Origin: Candidatus Altimarinota bacterium
Lineage (GTDB): Bacteria; Patescibacteriota; Gracilibacteria; BD1-5; UBA6164
Reading direction: 5' to 3'
Assembly: GCA_020629795.1 (NCBI GenBank)
Contig: JAHDCR010000003.1
Span: 4,778 to 68,777, forward strand
DNA: 64,000 nucleotides
Positions 23,381-41,295 of the stretch are shown one piece after another. Positions within the stretch are counted from its first letter, which is position 1. Every line of letters starts with the position of its first letter. The translations under genes were made by a program, and so were the position numbers. The notes beneath the pieces are model-generated. The model was not told where the DNA came from, did no database searches, and worked only from the letters and a program-made list of their open reading frames with translations.

Positions 23381-23409
23381 TTGCAAATTTTAAACTTCAC
23401 TGTTATACT
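23381..23409 (+). promoter_or_regulatory. promoter of the 125-residue gene
   Basis: TTGCAA at 23381-23386 and TATACT at 23404-23409 with an ideal 17-nt spacer. The start codon is about 27 nt beyond the predicted transcription start. Confidence 0.65.
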
Positions 23410-23441
23410 CTATAAGTAAATATTGTTTTAAAAATAAAAAC

Positions 23442-23819
23442 ATGGCACAAATACAAAAAGACGACATAACTTTCACTATAACAGATGAGCTTCAGGCAAA
23501 GTATCCTGAGCTAATAGAACTGATTATAGCTACAGAATCAATGGATAATGATGAAAGACAGTATTGGTTTGATATCATGCCATCTATGACAGATACTCAA
23601 ATTGATAGACTCTATGATATTCTAGAGACTGAGCGTAAAAAGCTTTCTGAACTTGAGGTAAAATATCAAAAAGAGATCAAAACACTCAATGAAAAACACC
23701 TCATTGAGTGGCAAGAAATGCAAGTAAAGGAAGGAAAGAAAAAAGTTGCAGCTGCAAAACAAGAGGAAGGGAAACAAGAAGACCCTGATGAAATACTTTC
23801 AATGCTCAATGATATATAA
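23442..23819 (+). CDS. conserved-looking hypothetical coiled-coil protein
   Basis: A 125-residue acidic/basic protein, not recognised. The N-terminal half is compact (DELQAKYPELIELIIATES, YWFDIMPSMTDTQIDRLYDI), followed by a long charged helix (residues about 60-110) likely to form a coiled coil. It has no TGA codon, a good promoter and a perfect terminator, which suggests strong expression. No signal peptide. Confidence 0.7.
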   Translation: MAQIQKDDITFTITDELQAKYPELIELIIATESMDNDERQYWFDIMPSMTDTQIDRLYDILETERKKLSELEVKYQKEIKTLNEKHLIEWQEMQVKEGKKKVAAAKQEEGKQEDPDEILSMLNDI

Positions 23820-23820
23820 G

Positions 23821-23876
23821 GTAATTTAAAATAAAGAACTCTCAGAAATTTCTGAGAGTTCTTTATTTTAAATTAC
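23821..23876. terminator. 56-nt perfect palindrome (two-way terminator)
   Basis: Two 28-bp arms with no spacer (23821-23848 and 23849-23876). It follows the stop of the 125-residue gene and contains the stop codon of the convergent pilin-like gene. Confidence 0.88.
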
Positions 23877-25513
23877 TGTATTTCTAAGCTTAAATCATCC
23901 ATTTGTAAATCAACATCAAAATTATTGGTAGCATAATTAGTCTGTCTGTAATTTGGAATTAATAGTATTTTTATAAACCTGGTTCCTGGTCTAAAATAGT
24001 TTTGATCAGCTCAGTATTGCTGTTGTCCAGTTACAACCCCTGATTTTAATGTCCAAATGTTAGGGATAGAAGTTCAACCTGATGCAATATAATTATAACT
24101 TCATCAAGATAAATGCATACGTATAGGGGTTCATGCTGGATATGTAAACTCTTTCGTGTTATAATTAATAGGATTATACAAATTGAGGGTACAAGTATCT
24201 CCATTATCTACTATACTTTGGAATCATCTATATCATATCACATTTCAATTTGAATCAAATAAAGTTTCTAAAGAGGTAGTGTTAAAATTAGGTAAATCTT
24301 TATATCATCCAGATGGGTCAATATCGAAAGCAATACGAGCTAAATTAGAAAAAGAAGGATGATTTAACCATGTATCACACATAATTCCACCAGTATCTTC
24401 AAACTCTATTGAAGTAGAACTTGGATTTACTCAGACTACAAGCTTTGTTTCTGTAGATGGTACTACATTTACGCTCTGATTTAAAATAGTATTAAAATCT
24501 TCATCAAATTCTGCAAATCAAAAATGTAGTTTACTTAAATCAGATCATTGTGACCTAAAATATCAGGATAACTCATATGTTTTTTTTGGATCTACATATA
24601 TATATTGATTTGATATTATAGTTGATACATATTGATCTATACTAACTCCATTAGCTCCTGTTCTTGCTGCTCAAGAAGATATATAATTTTCATACCACTC
24701 TCATCAATTTGGTAAATTCTCAAAGCTTGGATTATCTATAAACGTATAAAAATTTGTATCTATATAATCTCAGTGACAATATACATCAATGAGTAATCAT
24801 CTATCATAAATTTGATACAATCCATCATTATTAAAATTTCAAGATTGTCTGATTCTTCTGCAGCTACCATTTGGAAGTGATTCTTGTAAAACGAGACCAG
24901 TTCACGTTAATATTTTATCATTTGATACTACAGATGTATATGTTTCTAATGTATTAATCACATCAAGTCAAGAATCTAAATTTGATTCAATTTCTTGAGC
25001 TGGAATATTTTCTGGGGAGGATATAAAGATTCATAAACTTTTTCAATATACTTTCGGAAATCTATTTGAATAATCTACTGCATGTACAGTATTATTATCT
25101 CATATTGAAGTAATTGATGATTGGTCTTCCATCAATGCCATCAATTGAATCCCCTTTCTATTTTTTGTAGCGTAATATGTAAAATATGTATCATCTTTTG
25201 GGTCCTTTCAACCATTAGTATAATCTATCATCTCTAAAACATCAGTTCAAGCATATCATTGATATCATATCACTGTACCATTTGCTGTAATTTCAATATA
25301 ATCATCAGGAAGTGGCAAAGATTTTGTCGCAGAATAGACCTGAAGAGAGTCTGAGAGTTTGGTAAGCTGTGAAAATCTATTACTATCTCTTGCTCAGGTT
25401 AGATAACCAGAATAGGATACAAATCCTACAGTAGATAATATTCACACTATAGTAATAACTACAATAAGTTCCACGAGGGTGAATCATAGGATTATCTTTC
25501 TTGGAGTTTGCAT
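23873..25513 (-). CDS. large type IV pilin-like surface protein
   Basis: A 546-residue protein that starts like a type IV prepilin: MQTPRKIILG then FTLVELIVVITIVGILSTVG. The cleavage-site Gly(-1) is a TGA codon. The first 150 residues match the other pilin-like gene (43383-44285), including RDSNR.SQLTKLSDSLQVYS and DYTNGGKDPKDD. The C-terminal 350 residues contain Gly/Ser/Thr-rich extracellular sequence with carbohydrate-binding-like stretches. It is far longer than major pilins, so a minor pilin or pilus-tip adhesin is likely. No assembly ATPase or prepilin peptidase is in the window. The start codon sits directly after a hairpin. Confidence 0.8.
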
Positions 25514-25515
25514 AA

Positions 25516-25554
25516 AAAAGCCTTATAAATATATGTAGTATTTATAAGGCTTTT
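25516..25554 (-). terminator. hairpin abutting the pilin start codon (rpoC terminator/attenuator)
   Basis: Perfect 16-bp arms (aaaagccttataaata and complement) with a 7-nt loop. It ends two bases before the pilin ATG (25513). It can terminate rpoC transcription. Because it also fills the place of a ribosome binding site, it may control the pilin gene. A near copy precedes the second pilin. Confidence 0.7.
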
Positions 25555-25582
25555 AAAGTTTTTTGAAAGTTTTTAGGGTTGA

Positions 25583-29602
<4,020 letters not shown>

Positions 29603-29645
29603 ATTTTTGAAATGATTAGTAAGTTAAGTTTTGAGATAGAAATAT

Positions 29646-33146
<3,501 letters not shown>

Positions 33147-33370
33147 ATACTGTAGTAGTAAGTCATAAAAATAAAAAATTATTATCCCTTTCTGCCTATC
33201 GGCATCTTTCCCTTAAGACTAAGGGCAAGAAATAATGTTGAGCAATAGGAGTTTTCCGTAGGTATCGTAACTCATCTAGGTCTTTCGAAGACTTTCCCAA
33301 GCTATAGCGTTTTAAACGCAAAAAAATGCCCTAGCTTTTCCCCTGGAACTCATCATAAGCTAGTGCGAAC
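33147..33370 (-). ncRNA. candidate structured 5' leader of rpoBC
   Basis: About 220 nt between the promoter and rpoB ATG with higher GC than other gaps and no ORF. Visible helices (minus strand): actagctt...aagctag closing an 18-nt loop and followed by a U run (attenuator-like, near 33320-33365), gtctt-cga-aagac, ccctta-gtct-taaggg and tgcc-gata-ggca. I find no rnpB, tmRNA or SRP signature. Function is unknown; transcription attenuation of rpoBC is my inference. Confidence 0.4.
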
Positions 33371-33376
33371 AAAAAG

Positions 33377-33403
33377 AGTATAGTGAAGATTATGTGAAGT
33401 CAA
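33377..33403 (-). promoter_or_regulatory. promoter of rpoBC
   Basis: On the minus strand TTGACT (33403-33398) and TATACT (33382-33377) with a 15-nt spacer, just downstream of the GNAT stop codon. Transcription would start near 33370. Confidence 0.65.
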
Positions 33404-33420
33404 GGAAAAATAGCTGTTTT

Positions 33421-33936
33421 CTATAAGCCTTTACTCAAGACAAGCAATACCATATCTCTGATGTATCCCTCTCAAAAATCATGTTGAGGTAAATCTCAGC
33501 TGTACTTAAATCATAATTGATTGAATAATTTTCTAGAAGCTTTATTTCAAGTATCAATCTTTGCGTGTAGACTCGTGATTGAAGTAAGAGAAAAAGCTTT
33601 AGCTTTTACTTCTGTCATAATCTCTTTTCCTAATCATTCTCATCTATTATCTGAGAGAAGATTAATCCATACTTCTCCTATTAGTGAGGCAACTTCTCTA
33701 GATATTCAAAAATCTCAGATTAATTTTCATCATTTTCTTTCAAAAATATATCAATCAAAATATATACCTTGTCTTGCAAGTTCTTCTGACTCTAAAATAT
33801 CTAACTCGTAATCTTTAAACCAAGGGAACTGTTCATTCAAATTCGGATCTTTATAATATTCTTCAATCTCTCATATATCAGAACTACAAGGCAATCTAAG
33901 AACACACCTTTCGGTAATTAAAGGTACTGAAAACAT
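33421..33936 (-). CDS. GNAT-family N-acetyltransferase
   Basis: A 171-residue protein of the RimJ/RimL type. Seen: an N-terminal TERCVLRLP strand as in RimJ/L-like enzymes, the acetyl-CoA loop LLSDNRGEGLGKEIM (R/Q-x-x-G-x-G/A pattern, with TGA glycines), and the C-terminal LHAKIDTGNKASRKLFNQLG followed by FKYSGD. Target unknown (N-terminal protein or small-molecule acetylation). It is visible only in code 25. It lies upstream of rpoB but is separated from it by the rpoBC promoter. Confidence 0.85.
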
Positions 33937-34063
33937 TTTTTTGAATTATTAATGATATATAATATATTATATATATATTGTAAAATTTAATACTGTCAAG
34001 TACTTATCTTTTACATGAAATTTTTTCTCAATAAAATCTATATCACTAAAATTAAATAATTAT

Positions 34064-35047
34064 ATGATACGACTCATAAAGCTCATCATTTGGATCCTCA
34101 TAATTTCTGGAGGAGTATTCTTTTTGCAATACTTGGGATTTGAAAATACTATCCTTGTAGAGGAAGAAACCACTATAGAAATAGAATCTTGAGGATTTCA
34201 AAGCGTTCTTATAGATGCTGGAGCAAATTCTCTCTTTACCAAGATATATCTCAGAGAAAATACTCCCGATTTTGAACTCCAAAAGTGAAAGTATATCATT
34301 CCAGAAAAAGCAAATATCGAAACCTATATAGAAAGTCTTAGATATCCAATAAACTCAGAAGATATAAATCTAACCTTTTTAGAAGGATGGAATATATTTG
34401 ATATAGATCAGTTCTTAACAAATAAGAGTCTTATACAGGCTTGAGAATTTATTAGTTTTGCGGAAAATCATGACTTGGCTACTGAGTATGTATTCTTAGA
34501 CTGAATAAGCTCTCTTGAATGATATCTCTACCCAGATACATACGCTATCAATCCAAACACTTTTACCATAGAAGCACTCGCAAGAAAAATGCTTGATAAT
34601 TTTAATACTAAGATATTTCAGGGCTATCTCGTAGATGCAGATAATGAGACTATTTTCGAGATTATTACTCTCGCGAGTATCGTAGAAAAAGAAGAGAGAA
34701 ATGATAGCGAAAAAGCTACTGTAGCAGGTATTCTCAAAAAACGTCTTGATGAGTGATGGATGATCGGAGCTGATATAACAGTGTGTTACCCTTTTAGACT
34801 CACAGCAGAAGAATGTAAACTCTCGGTTACAAAATATCTCTATGAAGTTAATGATTATAACACGCGTCAAAAAATAGGCCTACCAGCAGGACCTATCTGA
34901 AATCCATCTGTAGAATCTATTGCAGCAGTAGTGAATCCTAAAGAGAGTGATTATTACTATTATCTCCATGACACAGTAACTGGTGAGATTTACTATGGGA
35001 GGAACAATGCTGAACATGAAAGAAATAAAGAGCTCTATCTTCGCTAA
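34064..35047 (+). CDS. mltG: endolytic murein transglycosylase MltG (YceG-like)
   Basis: A 327-residue membrane-anchored enzyme that cuts nascent glycan strands. Seen: an N-terminal membrane helix (LIKLIIWILIISGGVFFLQ), LEGYLYPDTYAINP, ITLASIVEKEERNDSEKATV with catalytic Glu208, MIGADITVCYPF, and GLPAGPIGNPSVESIAAVVN. All are diagnostic YceG motifs; several glycines are TGA. Length is typical. It is followed by its own terminator. Confidence 0.96.
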
Positions 35048-35062
35048 TTTTGACTTTCTCAC

Positions 35063-35089
35063 TAAATCCCTTACATTGTAGGGGATTTA
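35063..35089 (+). terminator. terminator of mltG
   Basis: Stem taaatccc/ggggattta with a 10-nt loop, followed by a T run. Confidence 0.8.
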
Positions 35090-35158
35090 TTTTTTATCTA
35101 CACTATTATGTGACTTTGAAATTCACTAAAAAAACTGAGAAATTCTAAAAATGGTCGA

Positions 35159-35584
35159 ATGACTGTAATTGGAATACTTATGCTTGTTGTTGTTTTACTT
35201 CTTATTTTTTGGGGAAAAGCTAAAGGTATACTTATTTTCATACTTATACTTCTCGCTGTAGCTATGGGACTAGAAGGGTTTGATTATGATGCAGATCTAG
35301 GAAAACTATGGGAAACAGGAAGCTACTCAGAATCAAGAGTTGAAACAATTAAAGATTCAGAAGGAAATTCGGTAAGAATAATAACTGGTAACTGTAATAG
35401 TAAAGAACTTGATCTCAATTGTAGTGACTTTGAAACGCAAGAAGCAGCTCAAGCGAAATACAATGAATGTTCGAGTGAAGTAGCAGCAAATAATCCATGA
35501 ATAGATGTGAATAAGCTTGATATCTACGGACTCGATGGAAACAATAACGGAATAGTCTGTGAAGCTCTACCATCTGCTCAATAA
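35159..35584 (+). CDS. membrane-anchored Excalibur-domain-like protein
   Basis: A 141-residue protein with two adjacent N-terminal hydrophobic segments (IGILMLVVVLLLIFW, ILIFILILLAVAMGL) and an exposed domain. The C-terminal part LNCSDFETQEAAQAKYNECS ... GLDGNNNGIVCEAL resembles the Excalibur calcium-binding domain (DxDCxDFxTxxEAQ...LDxDxDGxACE). Four cysteines could form disulfides. One TGA codon follows residue 113, so standard-code translation loses the calcium loop. Precedes the DUF937-like gene on the same strand, 28 nt away. Confidence 0.72.
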
Positions 35585-35612
35585 TTTATGCTTAAACTTT
35601 AAAACAAATACT

Positions 35613-36161
35613 ATGGATATATCAAATATGATTCTCGCGAATCTGAAAGGAAAAGCTCTAGAACAAATAACTTCTAAAGTCGGCTGAGATAGTGCCGGGA
35701 CAAAAGCTATTGCAGCCAAAGCGCTTCCAATGATCTTAGGACAACTCTCTAAAAACGCTCAGGATGAAAAAGGTGCGGAAGATATTAATAATGCACTCAA
35801 CTCTCACCTTGGAGAATCTAAAGTAGATATAGAAGACTGAAAAAATATTCTCGGTCATATATTTGGAAGTTCAGAGAGTGCTGTAAAAGCTGTAGCTCAA
35901 GAAACCGGTCAAAGTGAAGAGCAAGCATCCGGAGTAATGGGTGCTCTCAGCTCAATCATCATGGAAACTCTTGGTGACCAAAAAAAGGCTGCTTCAGGAT
36001 TCTGAACTCAGGATGTTATGAAACTCCTTTCAGGAGTTGGATGAGACTCTGATATCTTATGAATGGTTATGGATCAAGATGGAGATGGAGACTTTGATAA
36101 AAATGACGCTATGAAGTTCGGTATGGGATGGATTAAAAATAAATTTTTAGGAAAGAAATAA
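35613..36161 (+). CDS. DUF937-like protein with EF-hand-like tail
   Basis: A 182-residue helical protein. The N-terminal part (NLKGKALEQITSKVGGDS, KALPMILGQLSKNAQ, NILGHIFG) matches the repetitive helical DUF937 pattern. Near the C-terminus is a calcium-loop sequence DQDGDGDFDKNDAM. Function unknown. It lies directly after the Excalibur-like gene, and both carry calcium-binding-like loops, which suggests a shared role (inference). Confidence 0.7.
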
Positions 36162-36173
36162 TTAGCTATCTAG

Positions 36174-36214
36174 ACAATAAAAAAGCTTAGAAATATTTCT
36201 AAGCTTTTTATTGT
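36174..36214. terminator. two-way terminator between DUF937-like gene and der
   Basis: Near-perfect palindrome (acaataaaaaagcttagaaa / tttctaagctttttattgt), with a single unpaired A, between the convergent stops. Confidence 0.8.
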
Positions 36215-36219
36215 GTTAT

Positions 36220-37590
36220 TTATTTTCTTACATCAGCATATTTCCCTCTTCATTTGAATTCTATAGTAATAGGTGTTCCTTCAAAACCAAAGTTATCTCT
36301 GATTTTATTTTCCATATATCTCTTATATGAAAAGTGGAAATGATTTGGATTATTCACTGATACCACAAATTTTGGTGGATTACTATCAACCTGTGATCCG
36401 TAATATATTTTTGGACTGTGAGATTTTTTATTCCCAGTTGGTGGATGTTTATAAACAAGCTGCTCTATAAATTCGTTAAATATAGCAGTTTTTACACGTT
36501 TTTTTCTTTCAGAATCTATTTTTATTGCTTCGTCTAGTATATTTGTAAGACGTTTTTTTTCTGTTGCTGAGGTAAAAATAACAGATACCCATGGAAGAAA
36601 CTCTATTTTTTCTTTTAAATAAGCGATATATCTCTCCATCATATGAGCCTTATCAACTCCTGGTTTATCTAGGACTTTATCCCACTTATTAACTACTATG
36701 ATAATTCATTTTTTTTCTTCCATAGCCTTTCCTATGAGAGATAGGTCTTGCTGAACGATTCACTCAAATCCATCAACAATTATGGCAATGATATCTGCTC
36801 TCTTGAGAGCTCTCTCTGATCTCATCACTGACCAGTTTTCAATATTTCGAGTTCCTACTTTTGAGAGTCTTCTAATACCAGCTGTATCTATAAGTGTAAA
36901 CTGATTTTCTCCATAGTTAAATTTAGTATCTATAGCATCACGAGTCGTACCTGCCATATCTTTTACCATAACTCTATCGTTTCACACTACAGAGTTTACG
37001 ATACTCGATTTTCCAACATTTGGACGACCAACGAAAGCCATTTTCAGACTATCATCATCCTCTCATTTTTTATAATTGAGCCCTCTTGAAACCAGGTTTT
37101 TTGCTATAAATCTTTTCACATCTGCGATACCTGCGTTATGCGAAGAAGAGACAGGAAAAAACTCCATTTCACCTTTTCCAGCCATCGACCATGACTCCAT
37201 AACTTTCGTCTCGTTATCTGCTTTATTTGCTAGCACTATAAAGTTTGAAACTTTATTCTTTTGTATCACTCTATAAATAAATTGATCTAGATCTGTGAAC
37301 CTATCGTATTCTATTACCCAAACGAGTAAGTCAGAATCTATAATTGCTCTTTCTGTTCGCTCAGTAATATCGACTACGACCTCATCATCATCTGAGCTAT
37401 AATCAAGCCCACCTGAGTCGGCTAATATATATGTAAGGTCATTTTTTTCATCTGTGTATTCAAACTCAGAAATATCTCTTGTAGTACCAGCTTCATCAGC
37501 AACAATGGCTATTTTATGACCCGTCATCATGTTAAAAAGACTTGATTTTCCAACATTTGGACGACCAATAATCGTTATTTTTGCAAGCAT
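36220..37590 (-). CDS. der: ribosome-assembly GTPase Der (EngA)
   Basis: A 456-residue protein with two tandem Ras-like GTPase domains and a KH-like C-terminal domain, needed for 50S maturation. First G domain: [27 protein letters not shown]. Second: [24 protein letters not shown]. The C-terminal KH domain ends in [19 protein letters not shown]. An in-frame ATG 45 nt further upstream (37635) gives [15 protein letters not shown] first; I chose the internal ATG because family members begin just before the G1 strand. Confidence 0.95.
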
Positions 37591-37729
37591 ATGCGTATAT
37601 GTAATATCATTTTCGTAATTCCCACTCCGTGGCATCGCTCTAGGAGGCTCTCTAAATCAAGAGTTTTAGGGAATGATCATGAAAAGTAAAGTAGGGTGAT
37701 TATATAAGTTTTTTACATAATGCAAGAAA

Positions 37730-38641
37730 TTATACTTTTCTCTTTCGTTGAAAAAATAAGAATACAACTCAAAGAATAACTACAGAGAGAAGCATCGAAA
37801 CGTAGGCAAAGCTTGGTGAATCTTGAAAAGGAAGATTTATATTCATTCCGTAAAAACTCGTTATCGCAGTTAGAGGAAGCATAAATGCAGAGAATATAGT
37901 GAGAAACTTAATAATACTGTTTGTTTGAATATCAATCATAGATTTAAAAGCATCTTCAACTCATACAATTTGTTCTTCAAGTATAGCAATATCTGTAATG
38001 ATTTTCTGAAGTTTGTCTTCAAGATCTTCAAAATAGGCTTCTATCTCATCATCAAAAAGACGTTTCATATGATTTTCTAGACCAATAAGCACTGACATTT
38101 GTGGTTGAAACATATGCTTAAGTACCACTATATTTCGTTTCTTAACTAAAATATTACGTACTAAGGGAGCTGATGATTTTTCAAAAACTTGTCTTTCAAG
38201 CGCTGATATATCACGTTTTACGTTGAGGGTAACACGGAACATTTTTTCGAGCATTTCTTGAATAAGTTCATAGAGTACGAGACCAGAAGATACATCAATA
38301 TCGTATTCATCGTCATCTCATTTTTTTTCATATTTTGTATATATTTGATCAATATGTGCTCCAGGGAAATCCCTGAGAGTAATGAGAAAGTTTTTACCAA
38401 GAAATATATGAAATTCATTGAGTTCATATATTTTTCTATTTGCATTATACTTTGGAAAATGAAGCGTCAAAAACATATAGCTATCGTAGCTATCTATTCT
38501 CGCTCTTTGGTTTGGCTCCATTACGGCCTCAACATCAAGCTCATGAAAATCAAAAGAGGCAAGAATTTCCTCTATTTCTTCTGATGGGAGATTCACCGCG
38601 TCAATCCAAGTAATTCATTTAATTCTGAGCTGTCTGAGCAT
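37730..38641 (-). CDS. corA: CorA-family Mg2+/Co2+ transporter
   Basis: A 303-residue pentameric-channel family member. Seen: an N-terminal cytosolic alpha/beta domain, a long helical stretch, then two C-terminal transmembrane helices with the diagnostic YGMN motif (FYGMNINLPF) between them and a basic tail (FFQRKRKV). Imports magnesium. Single gene with divergent promoter space (38642-38769) shared with the 833-residue gene. Confidence 0.93.
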
Positions 38642-38769
38642 ACACGTATTTTATTTATATCACTTCTAATATACAAAGATTTGCATTTAAATCAAAAATG
38701 AGTGTTTTTTTGCTATTTTTAGAGATATATGAGAAAATATATTTATATAATTATAGAGATAAAACATAC

Positions 38770-41271
38770 ATGCCTGAAAATTTTTCAATACATAATCCAA
38801 TAGAAGAACCTGAGTCCATAAAGTTTCAGGAAGATTCTGTATGACCTATTAAGCTTGATGGGACTCTATCTGCTGAAGAAATTAATCAATGTAATGAGCA
38901 TTTCTCAGAAAACTGTAAGTCTGTAAATGATGAAACAGGAGGAAAATTATGAGATTTTTTACGGTCTGATGTTATCCCGAATATGGATTCATCATGATTA
39001 GATCCGCATGTGCAAGAAAAAATAAATTTCTTATCTCTTACTCATCCAGAGGCAATTGGTAGACCAATTTTATCTATAGAGGATCAAGAAGTGCTGAGTG
39101 TATTTGGAATTTCTGAAGAAGATTTTATCGTGACGCAAGAGAGTTTATCTCCATTTGATATGCAATTTATAGATAAGCTTCGAAGTTATCAAACATACAT
39201 AAATCAAGAACTATGACTTCCTAATGGGTCATCACTTAATCAAGGAGAGCATGCAAACATAATTTCTAATCTTTTATCCACTATATGAGATAATATCAAT
39301 CAAATTCCTGATCTAGTTTCTCAGGAAAGAGAAAGGTATGAGTCACTTGGTAACAATGAAGTAATTTGAATCATTAATGATGCGATTGAATGAAGTTTTG
39401 AAGAGACAAAAACAAAACTTCTTCCAAATATAAAGTTATTCTTAGCTTCTACAGCACCTTGATTTTATGAAAATAGTGAAGATATTTTTTATGCTCGATG
39501 ACTTGAGTGAAATTTTAGACCAGAAGAACTTGAAATAAGATCAGAACATGCACAACAATCATTCCGTAATGAAGTAAGTGAACTTTGAGAATTACTTATA
39601 GCTTGAAAACTCAATGATATTCCAGATGTATATAATTGATGGTGAAACATCTGAGAACAATTTGAAGAAAGTATTTGACTCCAAAATTGATTATCAGAAA
39701 TATCTCAATCTAGCTTTTTAAGCCCTGAAGATGCTGAGAGATATAAATCTGCAAAAATTCGCGCTAGTATATTCATGGTAATGCAAATGATACCTGGTTT
39801 AGATATATTAGGTATGTGAATTGATGCTTTTGATGCATTCAATAGAACTGATCAATCTTTTGAAACACTCAAATGACTTTGAGTTATTGATAATGATATA
39901 CATGTATGAAAGGCAGGATGGGAAATGTTATTATCTGGAATATGAGCTATAGGATGAATAGTATCTCTAGATATTGCAACAAAGTGATCAAGAGTTATGA
40001 GGGTTTTAGAGTCAGCTGGAATTACAAAATGAGATTTACTCAGTGAAGTAGATAATTTCTCAAGTGATTTATGACTTCCTGAATGAACTGGATATACAAT
40101 CAAACGAACATTATCATGATTTTGAAGTGGAAGAGCAAATGTAACTTTTATGAAAACAGCTCGAAGCAATGGAAGACTTTCTGATACTCCTTGAAGTGAG
40201 ACAATGGAAATAGCAGGAGAATTAATTACGCTCAGTTCTCGAGAAAAAGCATTTTTAGAGAGATTACAAAATGCTTATGAATTAGGAGAAATTCCATTTT
40301 CTATTGAAAACCTGGATATATCTGCAATTACAAGACTTACTTCTGTTTTAAACCAAATGCATGAAATGCATGGTAGCGTGAGAGTGTGAGAACATAGTTT
40401 TTCTCAAATAAAAGATAAAATGAGAATTGCTCAAGAAAATGACATCCCTACATATATTGCTAAAATTGCTATATTTGAATGATTTGCATGAGTCAGTGAC
40501 AACTATGCAGAAGTTCTAAAAGTATTAAATCATAGGGAGGCATCTCGATTATCAGCTGAACAGATATTCGAAAAAATTTGAACAGAATTACCAGATACAG
40601 TTGATTTATTTGATTTAGAAGAAGCTCTATGAATCTGAGATCAGAAATTAATAGAATTTATTCAAAGTAAAATTCCTCGTGGACTCGATGAGTCATCTGT
40701 AGCAAAATCAGATATAATATCTCTAATAAGAGCTCATGAAAATGCAGATATCTTTAATTTCTTGACTGCAGATATCACTAGTATAATTAATAAACTACGT
40801 GATGCATGAGTAAATTTAGAGATTTGAAATCAAAGAATACTTATGGATTTTATTAATATATTTAAAGAAAGACCAGAGATGGATCTAACAAGCTTTATGA
40901 TTGCTAAAAATATGTTTAGAGATACAGATATTTCACCAACAGAATTATCTAATATGCTCGCTCAAATTAGTGGTGTTGGAAAATGAACGATCCTTAGAAT
41001 GATACCACAAGCTAGAAGGCAGGCTCAAAAATGACATGAATGATTTGCCCAATACTTAGCAGGAAGGAATTGAGATGACTTTGATTTAGCTGATATTCAA
41101 GCTTACCTCGATTCACAGAGTGAAATAAAAACTTTTAATCTCTCAGTTGGAGAGGAGAGTTTTGAATATTTCTCTGGGAGTAATCTAAAAGCGAGACAAA
41201 TATGAGAAAGATTTCGACAAATTTTACAACAGCAAGGTTGAAATGAACTGTATATAAGTAGAAACTTATAA
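38770..41271 (+). CDS. large hypothetical protein
   Basis: An 833-residue protein that I do not recognise. It is largely helical and soluble, with one hydrophobic patch near residues 340-400 (ASIFMVMQMIPGLDILGMGI and LLSGIGAIGGIVSLDIATK). This patch could be a membrane-inserting hairpin. No signal peptide. The glycine codons are overwhelmingly TGA, far more than in rpoB or rpsO. In standard code only fragments of up to 68 codons survive. It has its own terminator shared with aspS. Patch and gene style recall large CPR-specific proteins of unknown role. Confidence 0.7.
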
Positions 41272-41295
41272 AAAAATCCCTAACGGGATTTTTTT
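41270..41295. terminator. two-way terminator between the 833-residue gene and aspS
   Basis: Stem aaaaaatccc/gggatttttt around taac; it overlaps both stop codons. Confidence 0.85.

Noticed and set aside
33147..33370. RNase P RNA, tmRNA or SRP RNA in the rpoB leader
   Set aside because: No GAGGAAAGUCC/ACAGAA, no tRNA-like ends with a tag reading frame, and no GGAA tetraloop with the SRP core.
33521..33811. Plus-strand 96-codon frame
   Set aside because: The minus strand holds a clear GNAT gene over the same bases in code 25.
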